Shown here piece after piece: positions 1-9,688 of a stretch of 64,000 bases of DNA (position 1 is its first letter; each line of letters opens with the position of its first letter). Source of the stretch: Acetobacteraceae bacterium (GTDB taxonomy: Bacteria; Pseudomonadota; Alphaproteobacteria; Acetobacterales; Acetobacteraceae); contig DNXO01000073.1 of assembly GCA_003506895.1 (NCBI GenBank), positions 53,803-117,802 on the forward strand, written 5' to 3'. The notes under the pieces are model-generated. The model saw only the letters and a list, made by a program, of their open reading frames with translations. It was not told the origin of the DNA and did no database searches. A program made the position numbers and the translations under genes.

Positions 1-1
1 C

Positions 2-682
2 ATGACGATGATGAACCGGATGGGAATCGACGAATCCCTCTACACCGGCATTCTCACCAGCGGCGAAGCCGTCCGGCGTGCCCTGCGGAATCCGCCTGAT
101 CTGTGGTGGACCCAACTCGGGACGCGGGTCTTTCACCTTGGTCCCGACCGGGACAAGCCGGTTCTGGCTGGCTTGCCGCTGACCGAGGTTGCCACGCCGG
201 CCGAGGCCGATTTCGTGCTCAACACCGGACCGGACGATCATCGCAACCCCAGCGATATGGCCGAGTTTGAGTCGACACTGGTGGAATGCGCCCAACATCG
301 GCTGAACATGATCTGTGCCAACCCCGACCTGGAGGTTATCCGCGGCGGCGTGCGGGTGCTGTGCGCTGGTTCCCTGGCGGTGCGCTACACCGAACTGGGC
401 GGCGATGTCCGGTCGTTGGGTAAGCCCGACCCGGCGATCTATCAGCCGGTACTGGAGCAGCTTGGTTTGCCGCCGGACCGAGTGTTGGCGGTGGGCGATT
501 CATTGCGCACGGATATCGCCGGAGCCGTCGGCGTCGGTCTGGCCGCGTGTTGGGTTCTCGATGGCATCCACGGCGCCGATTTCAAGCGGCCGGACGGCGG
601 TTTCGACACGGCGATGGCGGAATCCGCGGCGCGGGAGGCTGGAGTTGTTCCGGTCGCGACGTTGCCGCGGTTCGTGTGGTAG
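2..682 (+). CDS. HAD superfamily class IIA hydrolase, N-terminus cut by window edge
   Basis: C-terminal part of a HAD-superfamily phosphatase of the TIGR01459-like class IIA group. The visible chain opens at the motif II region (LTSGEAV, conserved Ser/Thr), continues through a cap region with VLNTGPDD, and carries the late HAD motifs GKPDP (motif III lysine) and VGDSLRTDIAGA (motif IV acidic pair). The catalytic DxD motif I is absent because about 70 residues lie before base 1; the first Met visible here is probably internal. These proteins are soluble phosphatases of uncertain substrate. The gene converges with the histidine kinase that ends at 744. Family assignment is firm; the substrate is unknown. 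Confidence 0.85.
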   Translation: MTMMNRMGIDESLYTGILTSGEAVRRALRNPPDLWWTQLGTRVFHLGPDRDKPVLAGLPLTEVATPAEADFVLNTGPDDHRNPSDMAEFESTLVECAQHRLNMICANPDLEVIRGGVRVLCAGSLAVRYTELGGDVRSLGKPDPAIYQPVLEQLGLPPDRVLAVGDSLRTDIAGAVGVGLAACWVLDGIHGADFKRPDGGFDTAMAESAAREAGVVPVATLPRFVW

Positions 683-743
683 CCAGTCCCGGTTAGGTCG
701 CGTGATTCGTCGCTTCGGCGATTCCGCCTGCCCGGACCACGCG

Positions 744-3137
744 CTAACGCACCGTCAGGCCTGTTTCCAACACCGCGGCATTCGAACCGGCGACGGCGCG
801 AAGCTGGGCCAGCAGAACCTGTAATTCGCGGATGGTGAACGGCTTGCGGAGCAGGCCGGCCAGTTCAGCCGCGGCGATATCCGCCTCCGACAGTTCCGCG
901 TAGCCCGTCACCAACGCGATTGGTGCTGTCAGCCCGCGCGCGCGCAAGGCTCGCGCGAGTTGCAGTCCGTTCATCCCAGGCATCGCATAATCCAGCAGGA
1001 TCAATGCCGGAGTCAGCTTTTCCACCAGCGCGAGCGCCTGTTCGCCGCCAGTCGCCTGGGCCACGTCGAATCCCAGGTCGCGTGCCATCTCCACCGTGAC
1101 CTGGCGAACGGCATGATCGTCGTCCACCACCAGGATCAACTCGCCCTTCACACCTGGCAACGGCGGTGCGGCGGCGGGTTCGGTTGGCATTGCCGCCTCG
1201 GCCGACATGGCACGGGGCAGGGACAGCGTCACCCGTGTTCCCTCACCGGGCGCACTGTCGATCGAGACACCGCCGCCCGACTGGCGCGCCATGCCATAGA
1301 CCTGGCTGAGCCCCAAGCCGGATCCGGCCCCCGGACCTTTCGTGGTGAAGAATGGGTCGAAGGCGCGCGCTTTCACGTCCGGCGCCATGCCCGTTCCCGT
1401 ATCCGATATCCGGACCTGTACATAAAAGCCCGGAGCGAGTTCGTTGTCCGGTTCGGACTTACTGCCCGGCGGGATGGACAGGTTCATGGTCTGAATCGTC
1501 AGCTTGCCGCCTTCCGGCATCGCGTCGCGCGCGTTCAGGCACAGGTTGAGGATCGCTGCCTCTACCTGACTGGGATCGACCATTGCCGGCCAAAGGTCCT
1601 CGGCCAACTCGGAAGTCACCTGCACGCGGCGTCCAAGCGTGCTTGTGGCCAGGGTGATGAGTTCACCAAGCAGGTGGTTGATATCGGTGGGACGCGCAGC
1701 GAGGCGCTGGCGGCGGGAGAAGGCCAGAAGCCGAGCGGTCAATTGGGCGCCCCTGGTGACTGCGCCGGTGGCACGCTCGATCAATTGCATCAGGCGCTGG
1801 GTATCCGCTGGGATTTCGCGCTCCTCGGCTTGCGCGACCCGGCGCTCCATCAGTTCCAGGTTACCGAGGACCGTTGCCAGCATATTGTTGAAGTCGTGTG
1901 CGATGCCGCCGGCCAACTGGCCCACGGCCTGAAGCTTTTGCGCCTGATGCAGCGCGACTTCGGTTTTCTCACGGCCGGCGATCTCGACCTGCAAGCGGTT
2001 GTTGGTCTCCGATAGCTCCTGCGTGCGGGCGCTGACCTGTTCCTCCAGGAACCGCGCCTGCATCCGGCGTTCCATCTCCCGGGCCTGGAGCCCGGCGGCC
2101 ATCGCATTGAAAGACTGCGCCAGGGCGGAGAACTCCGATCCCGCATCCAGCGGATCGGCTCGGGCACCCAGGTCGCCTTCGCGCCACTTGCGCGCGGCCC
2201 GCAGCAGCGCCTCGGTCGGTTGGTAGATGAAGCGGCGTCCGGCTACCCAGGCGAGAATCAAGGCGACGACCGCCGCGCCACCGATCACGAGCAGATCCTG
2301 ATAGGTGGCCTGGTCGATGTCAGCCGCCAAATTCGGCTGGGCCAGAACATCGATCACCATGAAGCCCTCAGGCGGTATCGTGTTGGGAACATACGCGGCG
2401 ATGGCCGTGTGACCTTCCGGGTCGGTCAGTGTCTCGACATCCTGACGCTCGCGGCTGATCAGCGGGCGCAGCCAGTCCGGCAGCGGGCGGCCCGCCAACT
2501 CCGCCCCGTCGGGAACCTGGCCAACCACATTGCCGTCACGGTCGGCGACGATCAGGGTCGCGCCGGCTATGGACTTGGAGCTTTCAACCCTCGCGGTCTC
2601 AAGGTGGGCTGTCAGCCAATCGGTACTGAGTGCGACGAGCATCACCGTGGGCTGCGTGCCGTTGCCCGGAATGCGGATTGCTATTGGCAGGAAGCGCGTC
2701 TTTTGGTCCGTATCTGTCGTGATTGACCCGGTGGTCAGGCTCGCCGTGGTCAGAATATCCGACAGCCAGCTTGGACGTGCGTTCAGAAGATCGACCGGCG
2801 CTGTATCCGAGGCGCACAGCAGCCCCCCGTCCGCGGCCGAAAACACCGCCAGGAAGCGGTATTGCGGCAGGCTCTGCCGAATGGCTGTCAGCCTTCTCTC
2901 GCAGTCGCTGCCCGCTTCATGCACGGCGGGTTGGTGAGCCGCCAAGGAAGCAAGCTGGCGAACGCTGTCGACGATGCTGGCCAAGTCGGCGTTGGCCAAC
3001 TCGGCCTGGCGCAACACCAGACCGCTCAACTGCTCATGACGTTCCGCCCGCAAATTGACCTGCGAATACACCTGCGCCGTCAGGATCGGAAACAGGCAAC
3101 CGAGGATCAGTAAGACAAGGCGCGTTGATAGTTTCAT
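744..3137 (-). CDS. Membrane hybrid sensor histidine kinase with C-terminal receiver
   Basis: A 797-residue inner-membrane sensor kinase. Transmembrane helix about residues 5-25, a periplasmic sensor of roughly 255 residues (Cache-like by position, not by a motif I can name), second helix about 282-300, HAMP about 302-354, then a short coiled coil. The HisKA domain has the phospho-acceptor His414 in GGIAHDFNN, which is the HisKA variant typical of kinases fused to receivers. The ATPase has the N-box near Asn531-Asn535, G1 DTGTGM and G2 GSGLGL. The receiver has the acidic triad at 672-674, phospho-Asp716 in LLDYAMPG and Lys765. No response regulator gene is adjacent, so phosphate probably passes to an HPt or regulator elsewhere. 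Start ATG at 3137 gives a proper N-terminal membrane anchor. Signal unknown. Confidence 0.93.
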   Translation of the reverse strand: MKLSTRLVLLILGCLFPILTAQVYSQVNLRAERHEQLSGLVLRQAELANADLASIVDSVRQLASLAAHQPAVHEAGSDCERRLTAIRQSLPQYRFLAVFSAADGGLLCASDTAPVDLLNARPSWLSDILTTASLTTGSITTDTDQKTRFLPIAIRIPGNGTQPTVMLVALSTDWLTAHLETARVESSKSIAGATLIVADRDGNVVGQVPDGAELAGRPLPDWLRPLISRERQDVETLTDPEGHTAIAAYVPNTIPPEGFMVIDVLAQPNLAADIDQATYQDLLVIGGAAVVALILAWVAGRRFIYQPTEALLRAARKWREGDLGARADPLDAGSEFSALAQSFNAMAAGLQAREMERRMQARFLEEQVSARTQELSETNNRLQVEIAGREKTEVALHQAQKLQAVGQLAGGIAHDFNNMLATVLGNLELMERRVAQAEEREIPADTQRLMQLIERATGAVTRGAQLTARLLAFSRRQRLAARPTDINHLLGELITLATSTLGRRVQVTSELAEDLWPAMVDPSQVEAAILNLCLNARDAMPEGGKLTIQTMNLSIPPGSKSEPDNELAPGFYVQVRISDTGTGMAPDVKARAFDPFFTTKGPGAGSGLGLSQVYGMARQSGGGVSIDSAPGEGTRVTLSLPRAMSAEAAMPTEPAAAPPLPGVKGELILVVDDDHAVRQVTVEMARDLGFDVAQATGGEQALALVEKLTPALILLDYAMPGMNGLQLARALRARGLTAPIALVTGYAELSEADIAAAELAGLLRKPFTIRELQVLLAQLRAVAGSNAAVLETGLTVR

Positions 3138-3424
3138 GATTTCCGCAAAATCCTACCCGCCGCACCGGAGCACTTGTAACGCCAGCGGCTTGGTCGCCGC
3201 CTGGATGTTGCGCAAACCGCCACGCTTTGGGCGCAACGCCAAGGTTCCCCGGGTTGGGTCGGGGTTGATTTCAGAACGATGACGACGCCGCCTCCGTGAG
3301 GGCACAAAACACGAGAACGTGCTGAATAGCGAGGGTATTCAGGCTCGCCCATCCTTCACGATTCCGCGACTTTTGCCGCAGGCAATTATATAACGAATTC
3401 GCATTGGAAATACCGTGATCGATC

Positions 3425-3709
3425 TCAGAGTGAAAACACCGAAGTGAAGTCAGCGGGCGACGCGAAACTGATTTCGGTTCCGTCGGAAAGCGCCACCGCA
3501 TTTCGGGGCGCGTCGGCGCCACCGGCCGCGCCAGCGACACTGGCCCCCGTAGTTGGGCGCGCGAACAAGGCTGTAAGGTCGATTTCGCAAGGGCCTTGCC
3601 AGGACGTGATCGTGGCCCCGGGAACGCCACGGGGGCGATGATCGTCGCGCAGGTCGGTCTGGGGATCCTTGTCGTCCCGCGCGAACCTGGCCTTGCTGAT
3701 TTTTCGCAT
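3425..3709 (-). CDS. Small hypothetical protein
   Basis: A 94-residue frame with no family I recognise. ATG at 3709 is chosen because a GGAG lies about 7 bases upstream; the frame could extend to a GTG at 3757. The N-terminus is charged (RKISKARFARDDKD), followed by an Ala/Gly-rich middle and a polar C-terminus (SDGTEISFASPADF). No signal peptide or membrane segment is visible. It lies downstream of the small secreted protein at 3831-4136 on the same strand, so could be last in that group. It may be lineage-specific or not a gene; base composition is like the neighbours. Confidence 0.4.
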   Translation of the reverse strand: MRKISKARFARDDKDPQTDLRDDHRPRGVPGATITSWQGPCEIDLTALFARPTTGASVAGAAGGADAPRNAVALSDGTEISFASPADFTSVFSL

Positions 3710-3830
3710 CGCGATCTCCATGGTCTGCGTTGGCCCGGCCTGAATCCAGGACGACACCAGCTTTACGCCACCATGAATGAACGAATGGTTAACACCAGGG
3801 TTCCAAAAATGCCGATCCGGACGGAAAGTC

Positions 3831-4136
3831 CTATTTCAGCGGCACGGTCACCGCGAAACCGGGGGTCTGGATCGGCTTCCGGTCTTCGCTGGTCTGATAT
3901 CGCGAACCGGGGGTGAAACCGACACCTGGATCATAGGCCCGCGCACGGTACATCTTGACGTTTATGCTGGGTTTCTCCGACACCGGCACGGTCGGCGCCT
4001 GGGCATCGACATTTGGAACCGGAGCCACCTCGGAGTTGGAAAGGACCTGCGGCGGGATCGGCGGAATCGGAAGATCTTCGGCGAAAGCGCTGAAACTCGC
4101 CACCAGCAGTGCCATCAGCGGAAAAATCCGTCTCAT
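3831..4136 (-). CDS. Small secreted proline-rich hypothetical protein
   Basis: A 101-residue protein with a clear Sec signal peptide (RRIFPLMALLVASFSAFAED, cleavage likely after AFA at about residue 19). The mature part is about 80 residues and begins with a Pro-rich stretch (LPIPPIPPQV). It probably stays in the periplasm. The start codon overlaps the stop of the NUDIX gene by four bases (ATGA), so it is translationally coupled to that gene and is very likely real. I recognise no domain. Its role could relate to the NUDIX protein only through the shared mRNA, which is weak evidence. Confidence 0.7.
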   Translation of the reverse strand: MRRIFPLMALLVASFSAFAEDLPIPPIPPQVLSNSEVAPVPNVDAQAPTVPVSEKPSINVKMYRARAYDPGVGFTPGSRYQTSEDRKPIQTPGFAVTVPLK

Positions 4137-4693
4137 GGCGCGGCTGCCTCGGGCGGCATACGATGGACGCCCCGGATATCATTAGCGGGGTTGCCCGCTG
4201 GTTTGCCCAAAGGGTCTCCGTTCGCGTTTCGCCACGCATTCAGTGCCCAGTGAACCGAGGGGAAAGCGATCTCGTCCCAGGGGATTTCGTCCGGGGCGAA
4301 CAGGCGGACTTCCAGGCTTTCCTCGCCGGGACCAAAAGCGGGGGCGCCCGCATCGCTGAACCGTGCCTGGAAGATCACCTGTACCTGTCCGATCCGGGCG
4401 ATGCTGAATACCCCAAGGATCCCTTCGATCTCGATGACCGCCTCGGCCTCCTCCAGCGCTTCGCGAGCGGCACCTTCTTCAAGCGTTTCGCCGAGTTCCA
4501 TGTATCCGGCCGGCAGCGTCCAGAAGCCCATCCGTGGTTCGATCGCGCGCCTGCACATAAGGACCCGGCCTTCGGATACCACGACGGCCCCCACGACGAC
4601 CTTCGGATTTTCATAGGCGACATGCCCGCAATCCGCGCAGACCATGCGCTCGCGGTTGTCACCTTCCGGGATCTGGCGAACGAAGGATTTCAT
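4133..4693 (-). CDS. NUDIX hydrolase with N-terminal zinc-ribbon-like segment
   Basis: A 186-residue cytoplasmic NUDIX pyrophosphohydrolase, probably acting on a nucleotide or dinucleotide. The NUDIX box runs from Gly63 (GYMELGE...REALEEAEA): G, E69, R77-E78 and E81-E82 are present, while the usual late Gly is Glu. In this subfamily a CxxC ribbon precedes the catalytic domain; here only one pair (Cys19, Cys22, in VCADCGHVAYENP) is visible, so the first zinc pair may be lost or the annotated start may be short. The C-terminal tail (NANGDPLGKPAGNPAND) is low complexity. It overlaps the secreted protein downstream by four bases. Substrate cannot be deduced. Confidence 0.88.
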   Translation of the reverse strand: MKSFVRQIPEGDNRERMVCADCGHVAYENPKVVVGAVVVSEGRVLMCRRAIEPRMGFWTLPAGYMELGETLEEGAAREALEEAEAVIEIEGILGVFSIARIGQVQVIFQARFSDAGAPAFGPGEESLEVRLFAPDEIPWDEIAFPSVHWALNAWRNANGDPLGKPAGNPANDIRGVHRMPPEAAAP

Positions 4694-4755
4694 ATCCCGA
4701 ACGTGACGTGTCCACCGCTCGGGATCAAGTCCGGACTGGGCTTTTTTTCAGGCTC

Positions 4756-4971
4756 CTACACGCTGAGGTCCAGCAGGGACCCTCGCGGCAGGTTACGTGG
4801 CGTGGCGGTCGTTGGATTTGGCGATGCGGCGGTGGCCGGGGGCTTGGTCGGACTCGGTGTTACCGGTGCCGCGCCAAGGGGCTGGATGCCCAGGACCCTG
4901 ACCGGCTGCACGGGCGGTGTGGCCGGGGCGGTGGCGTTCGCGATGCCGATGAATGTCGCGGGTGAAAGCAT
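4756..4971 (-). CDS. Small Ala/Pro/Thr-rich hypothetical protein
   Basis: A 71-residue frame, extremely rich in Ala, Pro and Thr, ending in a more distinctive tail (NLPRGSLLDLSV). It sits between the large kinase (stop at 5037) and the NUDIX gene (start at 4693), all on the minus strand, with 62-66 base gaps. No Shine-Dalgarno is obvious before the ATG. The low-complexity body could arise by chance in GC-rich DNA, but the defined tail and co-directional position make a real small gene plausible. No known domain. Confidence 0.45.
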   Translation of the reverse strand: MLSPATFIGIANATAPATPPVQPVRVLGIQPLGAAPVTPSPTKPPATAASPNPTTATPRNLPRGSLLDLSV

Positions 4972-5036
4972 GCGCGTAGGCTAGCGGTAAATGGTTAAGG
5001 AATGATTAAGCTCACCCAGCAAAACGGGCGTCAGTG

Positions 5037-8000
5037 TCAGGCCAGTTCCGTCCGGAGGATGTTCCGCAGACTATGTGCTGCCTCCTCGAAGTCGTGCTCG
5101 ATGTCGGTCATGATGGTTGGAGGGAGGACCGACAGGTCACCCTCGCGGGACGCATTCATCACCAACCGCAGGCGGGCTTCCAATGCTGTCATGCCGTAAC
5201 CGGCGGCCATGCCCACTATTGCATGGGAATGCGCGGCGATTGCGCCCGGCGCCTGAGCCAGGATCGCCTGCCGGAGCGCCGGAAGCCGGTTGTCCATGTC
5301 CACCAGGCACTCCTCGATCAGGTTGGCGAAGATGGCGGGTGGCAGGTTACTCCGTAATTCGTTTATCCGCTCGGCCGAGAGCACGGTCGCGAAGGCTTGG
5401 CCGGGGCCGTTGATGGCAGTCCCGGCTTCGGATGCGGTGCCGGCCCCCGTCTCCCAGACACAAGTGCGTAGCGCCCCCAGCAATTCGGTCAACGCGACCG
5501 GCTTGCCCAGCAATCCGTCCATGCCGGCGGCCTTGGCCGCGGTTTCGTCCTCGGCCGACGCATTGGCCGTCAGCGCGATGATTGGGGTCGAGCGGGCGGG
5601 TTCCGGAAGTTCGCGAATGATCCCGGTCGTCTCCTGGCCGCTTAGGCCCGGCATGACCAGATCCATGAACACCAGGTCGTATGCCCCCGTTTTCATCGCC
5701 TGGATGGCGGCGGGGCCGCTGGAGGCGATGTCCACATGATGCCCTTCGCGACGCAGCAGCGTCGCGGTGACCAGTTGGTTCGCCACGACATCCTCTGTCA
5801 GCAGGATACGGGTTCGCGGCAAGGCGCGAGGCGGAAGTTCGGTCAACGGAGCCACCCGGCCCAATCGCGATGCCCCCGGTTCCGGGTCTGGCGCATGCAC
5901 CCCCGGCGTGTCGCCGCGGCCGGGCCGCAAGGGCAGCACGGTGGCCGGCAGGGTGACCCAGAATATGTTACCCTCTCGCCCATCCTCGAACCTCCATACC
6001 TCATAGCCGATCCTGCCACCCATCAGAGTGACCAAACGATCGCAGATCGACAGGCCAAACCCGGTTCCAGCCGCGTCTTCGTCTTCCGGATGGTCGGCCG
6101 GGGTGGGCGGGCTGAACATTCGTGTTCGGGATTCGGGGGCGATCACCGGGCCATCGTCCCGCACGGACAGCCGAATGGCCTCGTGGCTGTCATGCCCGGG
6201 CCCGGCCGTCAGCCAAACTTCGCCCGCCGGGGCATCTTTTGCCGCGTTGGACAGTAAATTGAGTAGCATCTGGCGCAGCCGCCCGGCATCCGTCAGCAGC
6301 GTCGCCGGTGTATCGTCGGCGACCGAAACCCGCAGCGTCGGCCCCGGCTGAGTGGCTTGCGCCTGAAACATTTCCACGCAGGTGTTCAGCAACGGCCGCA
6401 ACTCGAACAGGCTTGGGCGGATCGACAACTTTCCAGCCTCCATTCGCGACATATCCAGGATGTCGTTGATCAGGCCGGACAAGACATCGCCGGACTGTTG
6501 CGCCATCGCCACCAGCGGTTGCTGGGCCGGACTCAATACGCTGTCGTTCAGCAATCGGATCATCTTGAGCAGCGCATTCAGCGGCGTTCGGATTTCATGG
6601 CCGACTGTCGCCGCGAAACGGGACTTTTCCCCGTTCGCGGTCGCCGCCGCGGCCCTCGCCGTCCGCAGCGCTTCCTCGGTTCGCTCCTGTTCAGTGATAT
6701 CGGCGTAGATAGTGACGAAGCCCCCATCCGGCAGCCGTTTCCGGCGTATCTCCAGGGTGCGGCCATCCGGAAGCCGCCGGCGCTCGATCCCGAAACGCGC
6801 CGTGCGGAGACCCGCCATCCGGCGTTCCACTTCGGCGGCAGGGTCGCGTACCGCACCGAATTGTCCGGTCTGGATCTGGGCTCGGAGGACCTCTTCCATC
6901 GGTAGGCCGACCCGCAACACCTCGGCCGGGACACCGGCGATTTCGACGAAGCGGGTATTCCATTCGACGAGGCACATATGTGCATCAACCATGGACACGC
7001 CGTGGGTCATGCCAGAGAGGGTTGCTTCAAGCTGTTCCGCCTTGGCGGCCGCCAGGGCACGGGCGACTTCAAGTTGCGCGTTGGACGCCGCCAGCACGGC
7101 CCGATCCTCGACGGTCGCGGCGTCCCGCCGCCGAACCACGCGCATCCCCTGAACCAGAACGAGTGCCAGAGCCACCAGAAGCACGCTGATGCAGCCGGCG
7201 AAGATCTGTGCCTGACGGCGAAACTCGGCGGCGGGGCGCAACGCCTCGACTTCGTCCACGGCCACGATAACCGCCAGCTTGCGACCGGGGAGGTGGCGGA
7301 ATGCATGAATGCGCCGAACCGCATCGTTGGCCGACGGACCGGTCCAGATGCCGCTGTCGCTCGTCTGGATCGCTGCGAACATCGGTGTGTCGCTGATGCT
7401 TGCATCCGGGTCGATCGTCGTCGTGCTGAACGCGCAGCGCAGTTTGCCGTCCTCCAGGCCCGCCAGCGCGACGAAGGCGTTCGAGCCCAGGTCGGTTTGG
7501 GCGAAGACGTCGGTGATCGCGGCGATCCGGTAATCGGCGTCGATAACACCGGCAAATGATCCGTCGGGGTAGTGCATGGCGCGGGCCATGTTCATGTGCC
7601 ACTGGCGCATGATACCGTCGATCGCCGCCTGCCCGATATAAAGCCCGTCTCCCGCGTCCGGTGATTCCGCCAATGCGCGGAAATAATCCAGGCCGGCTGC
7701 GGTCTGGCTGATCGCCTCCACCACCGAGGACTGCCGGATGACGCCCGTCTCGTCCGTCATAACCATGTCGCGGCTCAGGCCATTCAACACCACGGACCGG
7801 GCGCGCGCGGTTTCCAGCTCGAACCCGCGGGGATTGGCCTCCCACGCCGCGACCAGATTGCGAAGGGTCTGGTCGATGGCAAGGATTTGACGGTTGATTT
7901 GTTCGGTGAGTGTCAGCGCCTGGTTGGATAGCGCCACCGTGACGCGATTGGTGCTTTCGATCCGCTGGGCATCAATCGCCCGGATCGTGCCGACCCAGGT

Positions 8001-8069
8001 CAGCACGATGAGGCAGGCAGCGGCGATCAGAATCCCCGCGGCGGTGACGAGGTGCTTGTCCGGCTTCAT
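5037..8069 (-). CDS. Hybrid sensor histidine kinase (Cache-like sensor, PAS, HisKA, HATPase, REC, HPt)
   Basis: A 1010-residue phosphorelay kinase. N-terminal helix about 9-29, periplasmic two-lobed sensor to about residue 285 resembling dCache, second helix about 287-308, a PAS-like domain about 340-460, then HisKA with His491 (GHEIRTPLNAL). ATPase motifs are Asn608 (NLLSNAAKD), a G1-like RDDGP and GTGFGLSI. The receiver has Glu759-Asp760, phospho-Asp803 (FMDLVMPG) and Lys856. A C-terminal HPt-like helix bundle holds His949 in HAIVGMAAGYG, with Val where HPt domains usually have Lys after the histidine. So an entire His-Asp-His relay is on one chain. No cognate regulator is adjacent. The gene diverges from icd across about 290 bases. 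Confidence 0.93.
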   Translation of the reverse strand: MKPDKHLVTAAGILIAAACLIVLTWVGTIRAIDAQRIESTNRVTVALSNQALTLTEQINRQILAIDQTLRNLVAAWEANPRGFELETARARSVVLNGLSRDMVMTDETGVIRQSSVVEAISQTAAGLDYFRALAESPDAGDGLYIGQAAIDGIMRQWHMNMARAMHYPDGSFAGVIDADYRIAAITDVFAQTDLGSNAFVALAGLEDGKLRCAFSTTTIDPDASISDTPMFAAIQTSDSGIWTGPSANDAVRRIHAFRHLPGRKLAVIVAVDEVEALRPAAEFRRQAQIFAGCISVLLVALALVLVQGMRVVRRRDAATVEDRAVLAASNAQLEVARALAAAKAEQLEATLSGMTHGVSMVDAHMCLVEWNTRFVEIAGVPAEVLRVGLPMEEVLRAQIQTGQFGAVRDPAAEVERRMAGLRTARFGIERRRLPDGRTLEIRRKRLPDGGFVTIYADITEQERTEEALRTARAAAATANGEKSRFAATVGHEIRTPLNALLKMIRLLNDSVLSPAQQPLVAMAQQSGDVLSGLINDILDMSRMEAGKLSIRPSLFELRPLLNTCVEMFQAQATQPGPTLRVSVADDTPATLLTDAGRLRQMLLNLLSNAAKDAPAGEVWLTAGPGHDSHEAIRLSVRDDGPVIAPESRTRMFSPPTPADHPEDEDAAGTGFGLSICDRLVTLMGGRIGYEVWRFEDGREGNIFWVTLPATVLPLRPGRGDTPGVHAPDPEPGASRLGRVAPLTELPPRALPRTRILLTEDVVANQLVTATLLRREGHHVDIASSGPAAIQAMKTGAYDLVFMDLVMPGLSGQETTGIIRELPEPARSTPIIALTANASAEDETAAKAAGMDGLLGKPVALTELLGALRTCVWETGAGTASEAGTAINGPGQAFATVLSAERINELRSNLPPAIFANLIEECLVDMDNRLPALRQAILAQAPGAIAAHSHAIVGMAAGYGMTALEARLRLVMNASREGDLSVLPPTIMTDIEHDFEEAAHSLRNILRTELA

Positions 8070-8360
8070 GATCCAGGCAAAAAAAACGAGCAGGCACCGT
8101 TTGGCGCCAGGGCGTTGCTTTCCTACTCGTAACTGGGCGGCCGTTACAACTTGGTTACGCGGTCGCGGTGCATTTTCCGATTACTGGTCGGCAATAGACG
8201 GAAATATCTTGAAAAACGTGATCCCAGACGAGGCGCGGATACCCGTTGCCGCCCCGGTCTTGCCCTGCGCGGCGTGGGGTGCGATTGTCCCTTCGTTTCG
8301 GCAGACCGGGGAACCGGCGACGCCCCCTGTTAGCCCAAGCGGTGTTCCGCCCACGAGGAT

Positions 8361-9581
8361 ATGATGGCAAAAATTAAGGTCAAGACCCCGGTTGTCGAGT
8401 TGGACGGGGATGAGATGACCCGGATTATCTGGGGATTCATCAAGGAAAAGCTCATCCTGCCGTATCTGGATATCGATCTGAAGTACTACGACCTGGGTAT
8501 CGAGTACCGCGACCAGACCGATGACCAGGTCACAGTCGATGCGGCCCATGCGATCGCGCAGTACGGCGTTGGCGTGAAATGCGCCACGATCACCCCGGAT
8601 GAGGCGCGCGTTACCGAATTTGGCCTGAAGCGGATGTATCGCAGCCCGAACGGCACGCTGCGCAACATCCTGGACGGCACGATCTTCCGGGAGCCGATCA
8701 TCTGCAAGAACGTTCCGCGCCTGGTGCCGCACTGGACGCAGCCGATCGTCATCGGCCGCCATGCCTATGGCGATATCTACCGCGCCACGGAAATGAAGAT
8801 CCCCGGCCCGGGTAAGGTCACGATGTCCTACCAGCCGGCCGATGGCGGCCCGATGCAGACGCTGGACGTGCACACGTTTACCGACGGCGGCGGCGTCACG
8901 ATGGCGATGCACAACACCCAGGTCTCGATCGATGGGTTCGCCCGCGCCAGCTTCAACTACGCGCTGATGCGCGGCTGGCCGCTGTATTTCTCCACCAAGA
9001 ACACGATCCTGAAGTCGTACGACGGCTTCTTCATGGATCGCTTCGCCACGATCTACGAGAATGAGTTCAAGGCCGAGTTCACAAAGCGCGGCCTGACCTA
9101 CGAACACCGCCTGATCGACGACATGGTCGCCTGCGCGCTGAAGTGGAACGGGGCCTATGTCTGGGCCTGCAAGAACTATGACGGCGACGTGCAGTCCGAC
9201 ACCGTGGCGCAGGGCTTCGGCTCGCTGGGCCTGATGACCTCCGTGCTGCTCAGCCCGGACGGCACGAAGGTGGAAGCGGAAGCGGCGCACGGCACCGTCA
9301 CGCGCCACTATCGTCAGCACCAGCAGGGCAAGGAAACATCGACCAACCCGATCGCGTCGATCTTCGCCTGGACCCGCGGCCTGATCTATCGCGGCAAGTT
9401 CGATAACACCCCCGACGTTACGGCGTTTGCCGAGACGCTGGAGAAGGTGTGCATCGAGACGGTGGAATCCGGCCACATGACCCGCGACCTGTCTTCCTTG
9501 ATCGGTCCGGACCAGCCTTGGATGACCACGCAGGCGTTCCTCGGCAAGTTGGACGAGAATCTGCAAAAGGCGATGAAGTAG
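8361..9581 (+). CDS. icd: NADP-dependent isocitrate dehydrogenase
   Basis: A 406-residue enzyme of the TCA cycle that oxidatively decarboxylates isocitrate to 2-oxoglutarate, making NADPH. The sequence is of the eukaryote-like homodimeric type: [13 protein letters not shown] at the N-terminus, the substrate-binding [15 protein letters not shown] segment near residue 95, and late [15 protein letters not shown]. Length fits the family. Two Mets begin the frame (8361 and 8364); GAGGAT lies just upstream. Long frames on the opposite strand of this gene are compositional shadows. An 81-base imperfect palindrome follows the stop. TauD-type dioxygenases at 35596-38346 would use its product, a general link only. 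Confidence 0.97.
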   Translation: MMAKIKVKTPVVELDGDEMTRIIWGFIKEKLILPYLDIDLKYYDLGIEYRDQTDDQVTVDAAHAIAQYGVGVKCATITPDEARVTEFGLKRMYRSPNGTLRNILDGTIFREPIICKNVPRLVPHWTQPIVIGRHAYGDIYRATEMKIPGPGKVTMSYQPADGGPMQTLDVHTFTDGGGVTMAMHNTQVSIDGFARASFNYALMRGWPLYFSTKNTILKSYDGFFMDRFATIYENEFKAEFTKRGLTYEHRLIDDMVACALKWNGAYVWACKNYDGDVQSDTVAQGFGSLGLMTSVLLSPDGTKVEAEAAHGTVTRHYRQHQQGKETSTNPIASIFAWTRGLIYRGKFDNTPDVTAFAETLEKVCIETVESGHMTRDLSSLIGPDQPWMTTQAFLGKLDENLQKAMK

Positions 9582-9594
9582 GTTCGATCCTCTG

Positions 9595-9675
9595 CCGTCA
9601 TGGTTCGGCTTGTCCGGGCCACCTATCGCGGCAGGCTGCTGGCATAGGTGGTCCGGATAGCCCGGGCTATGACGG
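9595..9675. repeat. Imperfect palindromic repeat after icd
   Basis: The left arm starts CCGTCATGGTTCGGCTTGTC and the right arm ends GGGCTATGACGG. About 26 of 32 bases pair between the arms. The left arm closely resembles the hairpin at 48122-48150 (read on the minus strand: GTGATGGCTCGGTTTGTCCG), so the two belong to one dispersed family. It may also help terminate icd transcription, although no T-run follows. Confidence 0.65.
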
Positions 9676-9688
9676 AAAAGGGGCGTTC

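Noticed and set aside
8181..9566. Long open frame opposite icd (461 codons)
   Set aside because: Complete antisense overlap with a clear icd gene; amino-acid composition dominated by Arg, His, Asp and Val with no domain. GC-rich codon bias opens such frames.
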